From: JAUWKC01 sp035529895
GTDB taxonomy: Bacteria > Planctomycetota > Phycisphaerae > Sedimentisphaerales > Anaerobacaceae
Assembly: GCA_035529895.1 (NCBI GenBank)
Contig: DATKVV010000041.1
Coordinates: forward strand, 1-64,000
Direction of reading: 5' to 3'
Length of the DNA: 64,000 nucleotides
Shown here piece by piece: positions 18,695 through 26,987 of this stretch. Position numbers and translations under genes: made by a program. The notes under the pieces are model-generated. The model ran no database searches. It was given only the letters and a program-made list of their open reading frames with translations, and was not told the origin of the DNA. Every line of letters starts with the position of its first letter. The first letter of the stretch is position 1.

Positions 18695-19633
18695 ATGGAG
18701 AGATTTTTAGTGACCGGCGGAGCCGGGTTCATCGGTTCAAACATCTGCAAGAAGGTCATTTCCGAAGGCTGTTTTGTAAGAGTTATCGATAACCTGTTGA
18801 CAGGCAAAAAAAGCAATCTTGCCGGTATCATGGACAAGATTGAATTTATAGAAGCCGACATGGGCAATGAGAAAGCGGCGCGTGCGGCTATGCGAGATAT
18901 TGACGTTGTCCTGCACCAAGGGGCTTTGCCGTCGGTGCCGCGCAGCGTTGACGACCCGGCGGCTACGCACAAACATTGTGTGGATGCGACTTTTACTCTC
19001 CTTTTGGCCGCTCGTGATGCGGGCATAAAGCGATTTGTATATGCGTCGAGCTCCTCAGCCTACGGGGACACACCGACTTTGCCGAAAGTCGAGACGATGC
19101 CGGCCATGCCGCTTTCGCCTTATGCAGTGGGCAAGCTTGCCGGCGAATACTACTGTTCTGTGTTTTGCAATGTTTTCGGCCTTGAGACTATTTCGCTGCG
19201 GTATTTTAATGTCTTTGGTCCTCACCAGGACCCGACAAGTCAGTACGCCGCCGCCATACCGGCTTTCGTTACGGCCATACTGAAAGACAAACCTCCGACG
19301 GTCTACGGCGACGGCGAGCAAAGCCGGGATTTCACCTATGTCGATAATGTTGTCGATGCCAATCTGCTTGCCGCAAGGGTCAAACGCACTTGTGGCGAGG
19401 TGGTAAATATTGCCTGCGGCCAGGCGATAACGGTCAACGAGATTATCGAGGTGATAAACGATTTGGTTGGCAAGGACATAAAGCCGATATATGCCGACGC
19501 CAGAGCCGGCGATATAAAACACTCACTCGCCGACATCGGACTGGCTCGGAAGTTAATCGGCTTTAAGCCGAAGGTGGCATTCCGCGAGGGCCTGCAAAAG
19601 TCAATAGCCTGGTATCGGGATAATCTTCTTTAG
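18695..19633 (+). CDS. NAD-dependent NDP-sugar 4-epimerase (SDR family)
   Basis: 312 residues from the ATG at 18695, which starts directly before the Rossmann strand; an upstream TTG at 18674 is less likely. Extended SDR: T-G-G-A-G-F-I-G-S-N for NAD binding, serine in A-S-S-S-S-A-Y-G-D and the catalytic Y-A-V-G-K (Y-x-x-x-K), then S-R-D-F-T-Y-V-D-N-V typical of UDP-GlcNAc/UDP-glucose 4-epimerases (WbpP/GalE group). It lies 54 bp after the Wzc-like gene and should provide a nucleotide sugar for the exopolysaccharide. Exact sugar (GlcNAc, Glc or a uronic acid) cannot be read from the sequence. Confidence 0.88.
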   Translation: MERFLVTGGAGFIGSNICKKVISEGCFVRVIDNLLTGKKSNLAGIMDKIEFIEADMGNEKAARAAMRDIDVVLHQGALPSVPRSVDDPAATHKHCVDATFTLLLAARDAGIKRFVYASSSSAYGDTPTLPKVETMPAMPLSPYAVGKLAGEYYCSVFCNVFGLETISLRYFNVFGPHQDPTSQYAAAIPAFVTAILKDKPPTVYGDGEQSRDFTYVDNVVDANLLAARVKRTCGEVVNIACGQAITVNEIIEVINDLVGKDIKPIYADARAGDIKHSLADIGLARKLIGFKPKVAFREGLQKSIAWYRDNLL

Positions 19634-19674
19634 CCGGAGTTGGTCTGTATCTGCGAGGTCGAACGCCCGGAAAC

Positions 19675-20094
19675 TTACTCGGCTTGAATGCTATTTACCT
19701 GCTTTTTAAGCTCCTCTGCATTTCGGAGCAGTGCCTGGCGGTCTATTTGCCGCTTTTCTTCGAGTTCAAACGTCCACTCGTACGAATCGACGATCCTGTC
19801 AGAACTAATTACCTGAGCGAAAAAATCGAATGGAAGCGCGTCGTACCACGGGGCCTGTAACTTGCGGTGGGTCTTCAGAGTCGCAAAGCCCTCTTTGCGA
19901 ATTTCGACGTTATAGTCGCCGTACCATTCGAACGAAACGGTAACGGGCGATGTGCCTACTTCCTCGTCATTCAGCACAACAATGGCGCCCTGCGGCTCGG
20001 TGTTTATTGTGAGCCTGCGTTCAACGCAGCCGGCAAAGAAGGAGACAGCGACCAGAGTGCCAACCAACAAGGCGAGTGAATTGCATTTTCCCAT
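19675..20094 (-). CDS. PEGA-domain lipoprotein
   Basis: 139 residues from the ATG at 20094, preceded by AAGGAAA; it begins with a lipoprotein signal ending F-F-A-G-C. A PEGA repeat follows (L-T-I-N-T-E-P-Q-G-A, then G-T-S-P-V-T-V-S-F-E-W-Y-G-D-Y-N-V-E-I-R-K-E-G-F). The C-terminal third is helical and charged. PEGA domains are surface beta-domains that probably bind peptidoglycan or other polymers; the specific role is unknown. It is convergent with the epimerase, and its promoter region (TATAAT on the minus strand, 20126-20131) lies back-to-back with that of the M16 peptidase. Confidence 0.85.
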   Translation of the reverse strand: MGKCNSLALLVGTLVAVSFFAGCVERRLTINTEPQGAIVVLNDEEVGTSPVTVSFEWYGDYNVEIRKEGFATLKTHRKLQAPWYDALPFDFFAQVISSDRIVDSYEWTFELEEKRQIDRQALLRNAEELKKQVNSIQAE

Positions 20095-20221
20095 AACCAG
20101 TTTCCTTAAATCTACCGACGGCGTTATTATAAAGAAAAAGTAAAGAGTTGAAAGATTAAAATTGTATATCGAAAATCTTTTGTGCCTGTTAGCCGGTCGC
20201 AGCGTTAACTGTTGAAATAGC

Positions 20222-20249
20222 TTGAAACGGCGTTGACTGACTTTATAAT
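20222..20249 (+). promoter_or_regulatory. sigma70-type promoter for the M16 peptidase
   Basis: TTGAAA, 16-nt spacer, perfect TATAAT; predicted start near 20256, about 42 nt before the ATG. Good match to consensus and sensible position. Confidence 0.6.
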
Positions 20250-20297
20250 TCAGCAATAAAGCAAAGACTTAACTGTGTTGGGAAAAGGGATTCAAAA

Positions 20298-23210
20298 ATG
20301 AAGTATGAGACATGGCGCAAATGTTTCAATGTTCTTTTAGTGCAACTGCCGGCGTTGGTGCTGATTGTTGTCTCTGTGGGGTGCCAGAAAGCACTGCCGG
20401 AAAGCAAGGGCAGGCGGGGCGGGATAGAAAAAGGCATTGGAGAGACCGCGTGCAGTACTGCGGGTCTGCAAAAAGACAGTGAGGAAATAAGATTTGACTA
20501 CAGGCATATTAAACTTGAGAACGGTCTGGATGTGATAACTTTGGAGGATTTCTCCTGTCCGATAGTAGCGGTGCAGTTGTGGTACCATGTAGGCTCCAAG
20601 GATGAGCGGCCTGACCGGCAGGGGTTCGCCCACATGTTCGAGCACATGATGTTTCGCGGAACCGATAGACTCGGGCCAACAGACCATTTTGCCTATGTTC
20701 GGCGCGTGGGCGGGACAACGAACGGCTACACAAGTTTTGACAGAACCGTTTACCTCGAAACGCTGCCGGCGAACCAGCTTGGGCTGGCGCTTTGGCTTGA
20801 GGCGGAGCGAATGGCGTTTTTGAAGATTGACCAGGAAGCGTTTGACACGGAGCGCAAGGTGGTGGAGGAGGAGCGCAGGCTCGGATTGAACCAGCCCTAT
20901 GGGACACTGGCGGAGAATCTGTTGGACGAGGTCTTCAAGGTTCATCCTTACAGGTGGTCGCCAATCGGAAAGATACCGCATCTGCGGGCGGCATCCGTGC
21001 AGGAACTGCGGGATTTTTGGGACAGGTATTACGTACCCAGCAACGCCACGCTGGTCATTGTTGGGGCGGTAAAACATGAGGAAGCCCAGCAGCGGGCGAA
21101 GCGTTATTTTGGGTGGATGCCGCCTTATGATGAGCCGCCGCGGGTGACGGTTCATGAACCTATGCCTGACGGCGCAAGGTCGGCCACAATCAAGGAAAAG
21201 AACGCGCCGGCGCCCGGGGTCGGCGTAGTGTACAGGACGGTACCCGTCGGCAATAAGGATTCAGTCGTGCTGGACCTGTTGGCGGAGATTCTCGGAGGCG
21301 GAAACAGCAGCAGGCTGTACCGTGAGCTGGTTGCGGAAAAGCAACTGGCGGTAGGCGTTCAGGCTGCGTCGTTTTCCCTGGAGCAGGATGGCTTGTTCGG
21401 GGTGGGAGCGGCGATGGCGCCCTTCGGTTCAGATGCCAACGGCGTGCTTAAGATTATTTCCGACCATATTGCGAGAATAGGGACCGAACCCGTAACGGAG
21501 CGCGAGCTGACCAAGGCGCGGAACCAGAAACTGCGGCAACTGGTGACGCAAAATCTATTGGTGGAAAGCAAGGCGACAACGCTGGGCGAGGCGGCTGTTG
21601 TGATTGGGGATGTTTCACAGGTGAATCGAGAAACTGATGACATCCAGAGGGTAACCGCCGATGATATTCTTCTGGCGGCGCGCAAGTATTTGTCGCCTGA
21701 GCGAGCGTTAACGGTCAGGGTCGAGCGCAATTTGCTTGGGGCGGCCGCGAGCAGTTTGCTCGGTTCGTCCAAAGCCAAGGAGGAAGAAGAATCGCCGATA
21801 ACGGCAGAGACGGAGAAGGCTGCACCGAAGCCAGGCCGGCGCGGACTTGTTCGAAGTGAGGATTTTCCGAAGGAGCCGCCTTTTGCAAAAGCCTCAGCCG
21901 AGAAGATAACGCCGAGGTACAGCAGCAAGATACTGAACAATGGTCTGAAGGTGCTTGTTGTGCCGAATCACGAGGTGCCGTTCGTAAGCGTGCGGTTGGG
22001 GCTTTTGGCGGGGGGCTGGACCGAGAACAAGCCAGGCACAACGGCGATGACGATGAGGATTCTGACGAAGGGTACGGTCAAACACAGTGAGGGTGAGCTG
22101 GCGGATGAGCTGGAAACATACGCAATCAGCCTTTCCGGCGAAGGGGAAATCGACGACTCAGCAATTGATGTGGGCAGTCTGAGGGAATATGTGGGGCGGG
22201 CGATGGAGCTGCTCGGTGAGGTTGTTCTGTCGCCAACTTTCCCGCCAGAGGAATTGGAGAAGCTGCGAAAACAGGTGCTTACATCGCTGGAGGTGGAGTC
22301 GGCTGAACCGGGTTATGTGGCCGAGCGCGAATTCAGGCAGAGGTTATACGGCCGGCATTGTTATTCGCGGACAGCTACCGGCGAGATTGCGGACGTTAAT
22401 GCGCTGGCAATCGACGATTTGAAGCAATGGTGGCGCAGGTTTGCAAGGCCTGATATGGCGGTGCTGATATTTTCTGGAGATATCGAGGCGGGGGAGGCTT
22501 TCGAATTGGCGAGCAAGACTTTTGGGGAATGGAAGGCTGTTGGTCCGAAGCCGGCGATAGAACTGCGTCGGTTGGAACAGCCGGCGCGGACGCGCATATA
22601 CCTGGTGGACCGGCCCGGCAGTATACAAAGCGAGCTTCGCGTGGGACAGCTTGGTATTACGCGGCACGATAAGGGTTATTTTGTCAGCCGGGTGGTGAAC
22701 AACTACTTTGGGGGGGCCTTCAACAGCCGGTTGAACGAAAAAATTAGGGTTGAAAAGGGTTTGACTTATGGCGCCCGGGGCGGCTACGCGGCCCAGCGCT
22801 TTGCGGGAGAGTTTAAGATACGTACGTTTACCAAAACCGAATCGACGGCGGAGGCAGTCCGGGCGGTCCTTGACGAAATTGAGCGGTTGAAAGATGAAGA
22901 GCCAAGTAAGGACGAGCTTGAGAGCAGCCGGTCGTATATTCTCGGCAGTTTCGTAAGGGACCGCGAGACGCCACAGCAGATTGCAGACGACTTGTGGCTG
23001 ATTGAGTCACAGGGGCTTGGGCATGATTATCTCGAAAGGCTGCTTGGGGGGGTCGCGAAGACCCGGCAGGGCGACTGCACACGTGTGGTTCGGGATACGA
23101 TAAAAACGGATAAGCTGGCAATAGTCGTTGTTGGGGAGGCGGAGAAGCTCAAGGAGGAGCTGGAGAAGATCGCACCGGTGACTGTCGTTGCGGCAGAAAC
23201 GAGCAATTGA
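20298..23210 (+). CDS. M16 zinc peptidase, double-domain lipoprotein
   Basis: 970 residues. Lipoprotein signal ending V-S-V-G-C (Cys29). First M16 half carries the inverted zinc motif H-M-F-E-H (His112, Glu115, His116) and downstream Glu-rich E-E-E-R-R. The second half (from about residue 550, N-G-L-K-V-L-V-V-P-N) has the fold but no H-x-x-E-H, as in the inactive partner domain of pitrilysin-like enzymes. A Glu/Lys/Pro-rich linker joins them, with F-A-K-A-S-A-E near the joint. Predicted periplasmic or outer-membrane-tethered peptidase for short peptides or misfolded protein. The next gene starts shortly after the stop, so the two may be co-transcribed. Confidence 0.92.
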   Translation: MKYETWRKCFNVLLVQLPALVLIVVSVGCQKALPESKGRRGGIEKGIGETACSTAGLQKDSEEIRFDYRHIKLENGLDVITLEDFSCPIVAVQLWYHVGSKDERPDRQGFAHMFEHMMFRGTDRLGPTDHFAYVRRVGGTTNGYTSFDRTVYLETLPANQLGLALWLEAERMAFLKIDQEAFDTERKVVEEERRLGLNQPYGTLAENLLDEVFKVHPYRWSPIGKIPHLRAASVQELRDFWDRYYVPSNATLVIVGAVKHEEAQQRAKRYFGWMPPYDEPPRVTVHEPMPDGARSATIKEKNAPAPGVGVVYRTVPVGNKDSVVLDLLAEILGGGNSSRLYRELVAEKQLAVGVQAASFSLEQDGLFGVGAAMAPFGSDANGVLKIISDHIARIGTEPVTERELTKARNQKLRQLVTQNLLVESKATTLGEAAVVIGDVSQVNRETDDIQRVTADDILLAARKYLSPERALTVRVERNLLGAAASSLLGSSKAKEEEESPITAETEKAAPKPGRRGLVRSEDFPKEPPFAKASAEKITPRYSSKILNNGLKVLVVPNHEVPFVSVRLGLLAGGWTENKPGTTAMTMRILTKGTVKHSEGELADELETYAISLSGEGEIDDSAIDVGSLREYVGRAMELLGEVVLSPTFPPEELEKLRKQVLTSLEVESAEPGYVAEREFRQRLYGRHCYSRTATGEIADVNALAIDDLKQWWRRFARPDMAVLIFSGDIEAGEAFELASKTFGEWKAVGPKPAIELRRLEQPARTRIYLVDRPGSIQSELRVGQLGITRHDKGYFVSRVVNNYFGGAFNSRLNEKIRVEKGLTYGARGGYAAQRFAGEFKIRTFTKTESTAEAVRAVLDEIERLKDEEPSKDELESSRSYILGSFVRDRETPQQIADDLWLIESQGLGHDYLERLLGGVAKTRQGDCTRVVRDTIKTDKLAIVVVGEAEKLKEELEKIAPVTVVAAETSN

Positions 23211-23243
23211 GTGCTGGATTCCTCGCTTTGCCGAGGGAGAATC

Positions 23244-24452
23244 GTGGCAAGAGCAAGGTTTTTATTGATTGTGGCTGTTATGTGTGTGCTGGATGCGGCT
23301 TTGCTCTACAGCGAGGAGAGGGCAAAAGACGCGGCCGTTCGCGAGCCGAGCCAAACGAGGATTTTCGTAAGCGGCGGGGAGGGTTACCATACTTACCGCA
23401 TCCCGTCAGTTATCGTGACCGTGAGGGGGACTGTTCTGGCCTTCTGCGAAGGGCGCAAGCAGGGGCGGGGTGACAGCGGGGACATCGATATGATTGTCAG
23501 ACGCTCGCAAGACGGCGGCAGGACGTGGAGCGGCCAGGAGGTTGTCTGGGACGATGGAGCAAACACATGTGGAAATCCGTGTGCGGTTGTGGACCGCAGA
23601 ACCGGCACCATATTTCTTCTTATGAACTGGAACCATGGCGACGACCGCGAAAGTCAGGTCATAAAAAAGACCGGCAAGGACACCCGTCGCGTGTTTGTCT
23701 GCCGGTCGGAAGATGATGGCAGAACATGGTCCAAACCAATTGACATCACCACAAGTGTCAAACGTCCGGAGTGGGGCTGGTATGCGACGGGGCCGGGCGT
23801 GGGCATCCAGCTAAATCAAGAAAAATACAAACACCGCTTGATTGTCCCGTGTAACAACAGTTATGACGACCCGAACGGCGGGCTGCTCGGCGGTTCTTTC
23901 AATTACGGCTCGCACGTTATCTTCAGCGACGATGCTGGAAAGACCTGGAATCTCAGTGAGATTATCAAGCCCAGCTGTAACGAGAGTCAGGTTGTCGAGT
24001 TGTCCGACGGCAGATTGATGATGAACATGCGTAATTACGGACCGGGCAGGAAAACTCGTGCCATATCTATCAGCGCCGATGGTGGAGCGAGCTGGGGCTC
24101 TGTATTTAATGACCCCCAGTTGGTCGAGCCGACCTGCCAGGCGAGTTTCCTTCGCTACACAACTGAGGCCAATGGCCGCAGGAACCGGCTGCTCTTTTCC
24201 AACCCGGCCAGCCGGGAGGGGCGGTTCAAGATGACGGTGCGTCTCAGCTATGACGAGGGCAGGAACTGGCCGGTCTCGAAACTCATTTATGCCGGGCCTT
24301 CAGCGTATTGCTGTCTGGCGGTTCTGCCGGATGGCGATATTGCGTGCCTGTACGAAGCGGGAAAGGAGCATCCATACGAGACGATTACCTTCGCACGATT
24401 CACGCTCGAATGGCTGACAGGCGGCAAGGATTCACTCAGGAAGCACGATTAG
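23244..24452 (+). CDS. secreted exo-sialidase (GH33-like, Asp-box propeller)
   Basis: 402 residues from a GTG at 23244, chosen for the GAGGGAGAATC ribosome site; another GTG at 23211 touches the previous stop. Signal peptide over the first 25 residues or so. The six-bladed propeller is marked by Y-R-I-P (RIP motif with catalytic-triad Arg) and five Asp boxes: S-Q-D-G-G-R-T-W, S-E-D-D-G-R-T-W, S-D-D-A-G-K-T-W, S-A-D-G-G-A-S-W and S-Y-D-E-G-R-N-W. Length and motifs fit sialidase (neuraminidase), releasing terminal sialic or related acids from glycans outside the cytoplasm. No sialic acid uptake or lyase genes are nearby, so the real substrate may be a different acid sugar. Confidence 0.85.
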   Translation: MARARFLLIVAVMCVLDAALLYSEERAKDAAVREPSQTRIFVSGGEGYHTYRIPSVIVTVRGTVLAFCEGRKQGRGDSGDIDMIVRRSQDGGRTWSGQEVVWDDGANTCGNPCAVVDRRTGTIFLLMNWNHGDDRESQVIKKTGKDTRRVFVCRSEDDGRTWSKPIDITTSVKRPEWGWYATGPGVGIQLNQEKYKHRLIVPCNNSYDDPNGGLLGGSFNYGSHVIFSDDAGKTWNLSEIIKPSCNESQVVELSDGRLMMNMRNYGPGRKTRAISISADGGASWGSVFNDPQLVEPTCQASFLRYTTEANGRRNRLLFSNPASREGRFKMTVRLSYDEGRNWPVSKLIYAGPSAYCCLAVLPDGDIACLYEAGKEHPYETITFARFTLEWLTGGKDSLRKHD

Positions 24453-24458
24453 TCCTAC

Positions 24459-24477
24459 AAAAAAGGCTGCGCCAGCC
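24459..24477 (-). terminator. intrinsic terminator of the DUF5666-like gene
   Basis: Read on the minus strand: GGCTG, 3-nt loop, CAGCC, then six Ts (24464-24459). It lies about 75 nt beyond the minus-strand stop at 24553. Short but typical. Confidence 0.6.
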
Positions 24478-24552
24478 CTGTTATAGCCCGGTCTTCGGCG
24501 CTGAGCCATGCCCACTGCATTATAAAACCTTTGTGATTTGTCGTTCAGGTTG

Positions 24553-24867
24553 CTACTTGCCACAGTACTTGACATTGATGGAGTGAGCCCAGAGTATATC
24601 GTCTTCGTCTGTCATCCCACAAACCACCACGGTCATACCAACGCTCAAATCATCAAAAGAAAGCAGTTCGTCCTTCATCGTAATTACGGTGCTGGGTGTA
24701 ACCTGAACTGTTACGCCAGCCACGCTGAGCTGCTGACTTGCAGAATCAATGTCTGTGATTACACCCTCGATTCGAGTTCTGTTGGGCCCTCCCTTTTGTC
24801 CTGCGGCTGTAACCAGGACGGAACTTACCAGCACAAAAGCCAATGTCATTATCCATACCTTCTTCAT
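24553..24867 (-). CDS. small secreted DUF5666-like protein
   Basis: 104 residues with a signal peptide (basic start, then a hydrophobic core ending V-T-A-A-G-Q). The mature part has short beta strands (R-I-E-G-V-I-T-D-I-D, Q-Q-L-S-V-A-G-V-T-V-Q-V, L-S-V-G-M-T-V-V-V) in the order of the OB-like DUF5666 domain; this assignment is by eye. TAAGGAGG precedes the ATG, so translation should be strong. Monocistronic, with its own terminator. Function unknown. Confidence 0.75.
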   Translation of the reverse strand: MKKVWIMTLAFVLVSSVLVTAAGQKGGPNRTRIEGVITDIDSASQQLSVAGVTVQVTPSTVITMKDELLSFDDLSVGMTVVVCGMTDEDDILWAHSINVKYCGK

Positions 24868-25281
24868 AACACAACCTCCTTAGGTACACGTGGGCCTTAG
24901 CCCTGCTACTAATGTTCAAACAGCCCCGTTTAAGAAGGAACTGCCGCGTCACAAAGGGGACCTGCCTCTATAGGCGTGGTCGGTCCGATTACTCCCCGTT
25001 CGTACTTTTTATTCCAAACTGCCACTATAGAATATCCGCCGCGTTTGTGTCTATGAGGTTATTCCTTATTTTTGCCGGAGAAAACTCTGGTAAAGCAAAT
25101 GCTTGGCTCTATTTTGCGGGCTTTTGCCCATTTGGCGAGGTTTGAACCAATCCTTAGCCTTTGACTTCTTTGACCTATTATCTGTCGCAGCAGGGCGGTA
25201 TTCTCACAACCGGGATGGCGCCAATTGATACCGACTAAGCCAGGCCGCAATTCCGCTCGATTTTTCGCAGACGGTAGTTCC
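24868..25281. other. intergenic region, no feature recognised
   Basis: About 410 bp between the start of the DUF5666-like gene and the end of the GH29 gene (both minus strand). It should hold the small gene's promoter; no good boxes, RNA or repeat seen. Confidence 0.5.
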
Positions 25282-26721
25282 CTATTTGTCTTCATGGAAA
25301 GACTGTTCAATCCTAAAGACGTATGCCTGCCGGCACGGCCGGTTGTGTTCTTTCTGCAGTCTTTCAGGGATTTCAATAACCAGGCCTTCTTTATCATCAA
25401 GCAACCACCTCAGTTTTTTGGGACTACCGAACCAGTCCCTGTCGCCGAGCATAATGATTTTTGATTTCTTCCGGGGTCGGACCAATTGAGAGGTGAATTT
25501 GTCGCCGGGCCATTTCAGACTGATGGCATAGACATACTTGTTATCTTTGCTGCGTGTGAAGCGAACATCTTGGCCCTCTTTGTAGTTTGTCCAGGGTCTG
25601 GCGGCGTAGATTGCCTCGCCATTTACTTTGAGCCAGTCGCCGGCGTACTCAAGTTGCCTGACCGCCTCGGGGTGGAAATTTCCATTGGGGTCCGGCCCGA
25701 TGCTGACCATAAAATTGCCGCCCTTGGCCACGATGTCGATGAGGTTGGAGACTATCCATTCTCCGGATTTGTACTTGGAGCCGTCCGGCTCATAGGCAAA
25801 GATACCTGCCAGCGTATCGATAACCATCCATGGCCGGTCCACGCGCTTATCGCTCGTATCGGGCGATGACGGCACCCACTTTTCCGGCGTCATATAATCG
25901 CCATAGACGCCGATGCCGCGTTTTCGCATCAGCACATCGGGCTGCAGCCGGCGGGCCATCATCACTGTTTGCTTAATTTCGGGCCAGCAGAATTCGGGAA
26001 GATACATATCGAGTCCCAGCATATCCACTTTGCCGTAGTTGGTCAAAAGCTCTCGAATCTGTTCGCGGTGGCGTTTGACGAAACGCGCATAGCCCACGGG
26101 GTCGGTTTCGTTGTTGTAAGTGTTGTCGCGGAAGGGATTCCATTTGTCCATTCTGAAATCTGCGTCGTACCAGTCAACGTGTGAAAAGTAAAGGCCGACC
26201 CCAATGCCTCGTTTGTGTGCGGCATCGGTTACTTCTTTGACGATGTCCCGCTTGCAGGGAGTATCCATTATGCTGTAGGCAAGGTCGCATTCCTCGATTT
26301 TCGGTCCGCCCTGGGTAGCATAGTTGACCCGGCGTTTTACCCTTGTCCTTGTATCGAACATCGAGAAGCCATCATGGTGCTTGGTCGTGAACACGAAGTA
26401 GGTTAACCCGCAGCGTTTCATAAGGTCTATCCATTTATTCGCATCGAATTGGGCCGGATTGAATTTCTTATAGAGTTCAAAGTATTGCTGTTTTCCCTCG
26501 TTGGTCATATTTCGGACAGCCCAGGAGGCTTCCACACCCAACAGCGAGTAATACCCCCAGTGGATGCGCAGACCGAATTTGAGGTCCCGCCATCTCTCGT
26601 AGGCCGCCGCAGAAGCGTGCGTGTAATTCGGGTCAAGGGTGTTCCAGTCGTCGGCGGAAATTGCGGGCACGACTGCGAGCAGGAGTCCAATCAGCAAAAC
26701 CAACGTTGTCTTTCTTATCAT
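25282..26721 (-). CDS. secreted alpha-L-fucosidase (GH29)
   Basis: 479 residues. Signal peptide (about 1-22). GH29 TIM barrel: F-G-L-R-I-H-W-G-Y-Y-S (about 49-59), T-K-H-H-D-G-F-S-M-F (about 113-122) and the likely nucleophile Asp238 in V-D-M-L-G-L-D-M-Y, which matches the L-W-N-D-M position of characterised enzymes. A small C-terminal beta domain follows. Removes alpha-linked L-fucose, or a close analogue, from glycans in the periplasm or outside. AAGGGAAAAG precedes the ATG. It is only distantly like the second GH29 at 54.7 kb, so the two may have different linkage preferences. Confidence 0.9.
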   Translation of the reverse strand: MIRKTTLVLLIGLLLAVVPAISADDWNTLDPNYTHASAAAYERWRDLKFGLRIHWGYYSLLGVEASWAVRNMTNEGKQQYFELYKKFNPAQFDANKWIDLMKRCGLTYFVFTTKHHDGFSMFDTRTRVKRRVNYATQGGPKIEECDLAYSIMDTPCKRDIVKEVTDAAHKRGIGVGLYFSHVDWYDADFRMDKWNPFRDNTYNNETDPVGYARFVKRHREQIRELLTNYGKVDMLGLDMYLPEFCWPEIKQTVMMARRLQPDVLMRKRGIGVYGDYMTPEKWVPSSPDTSDKRVDRPWMVIDTLAGIFAYEPDGSKYKSGEWIVSNLIDIVAKGGNFMVSIGPDPNGNFHPEAVRQLEYAGDWLKVNGEAIYAARPWTNYKEGQDVRFTRSKDNKYVYAISLKWPGDKFTSQLVRPRKKSKIIMLGDRDWFGSPKKLRWLLDDKEGLVIEIPERLQKEHNRPCRQAYVFRIEQSFHEDK

Positions 26722-26908
26722 GTTCTTTTCCCTTTGTCCTTTGTTTACGAGAACCGACTCCGAACTGCACGGGACTTTTCAAAATAGATAATAGCATAAG
26801 CGGCAATACAGGCTATCAAAATTTCCCGGTGATGTGCGAACAGGTCTTGATTTATCGCAGCGGCGAAAAAACGGGCGGCACTCGGTCCAAAAAGCTTACT
26901 CTAAATCG

Positions 26909-26937
26909 TTGACAGCCGTGCTTTTGAGAGTTATCGT
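26909..26937 (+). promoter_or_regulatory. sigma70-type promoter for pheT
   Basis: Perfect TTGACA, 17-nt spacer, TATCGT (four of six). Predicted start near 26944, about 44 nt before the pheT ATG. Confidence 0.55.
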
Positions 26938-26987
26938 ACTGGCGAATTGAGCTTTTGCGTTATGTTTTTTCTTACGGTGGTTCTCTC

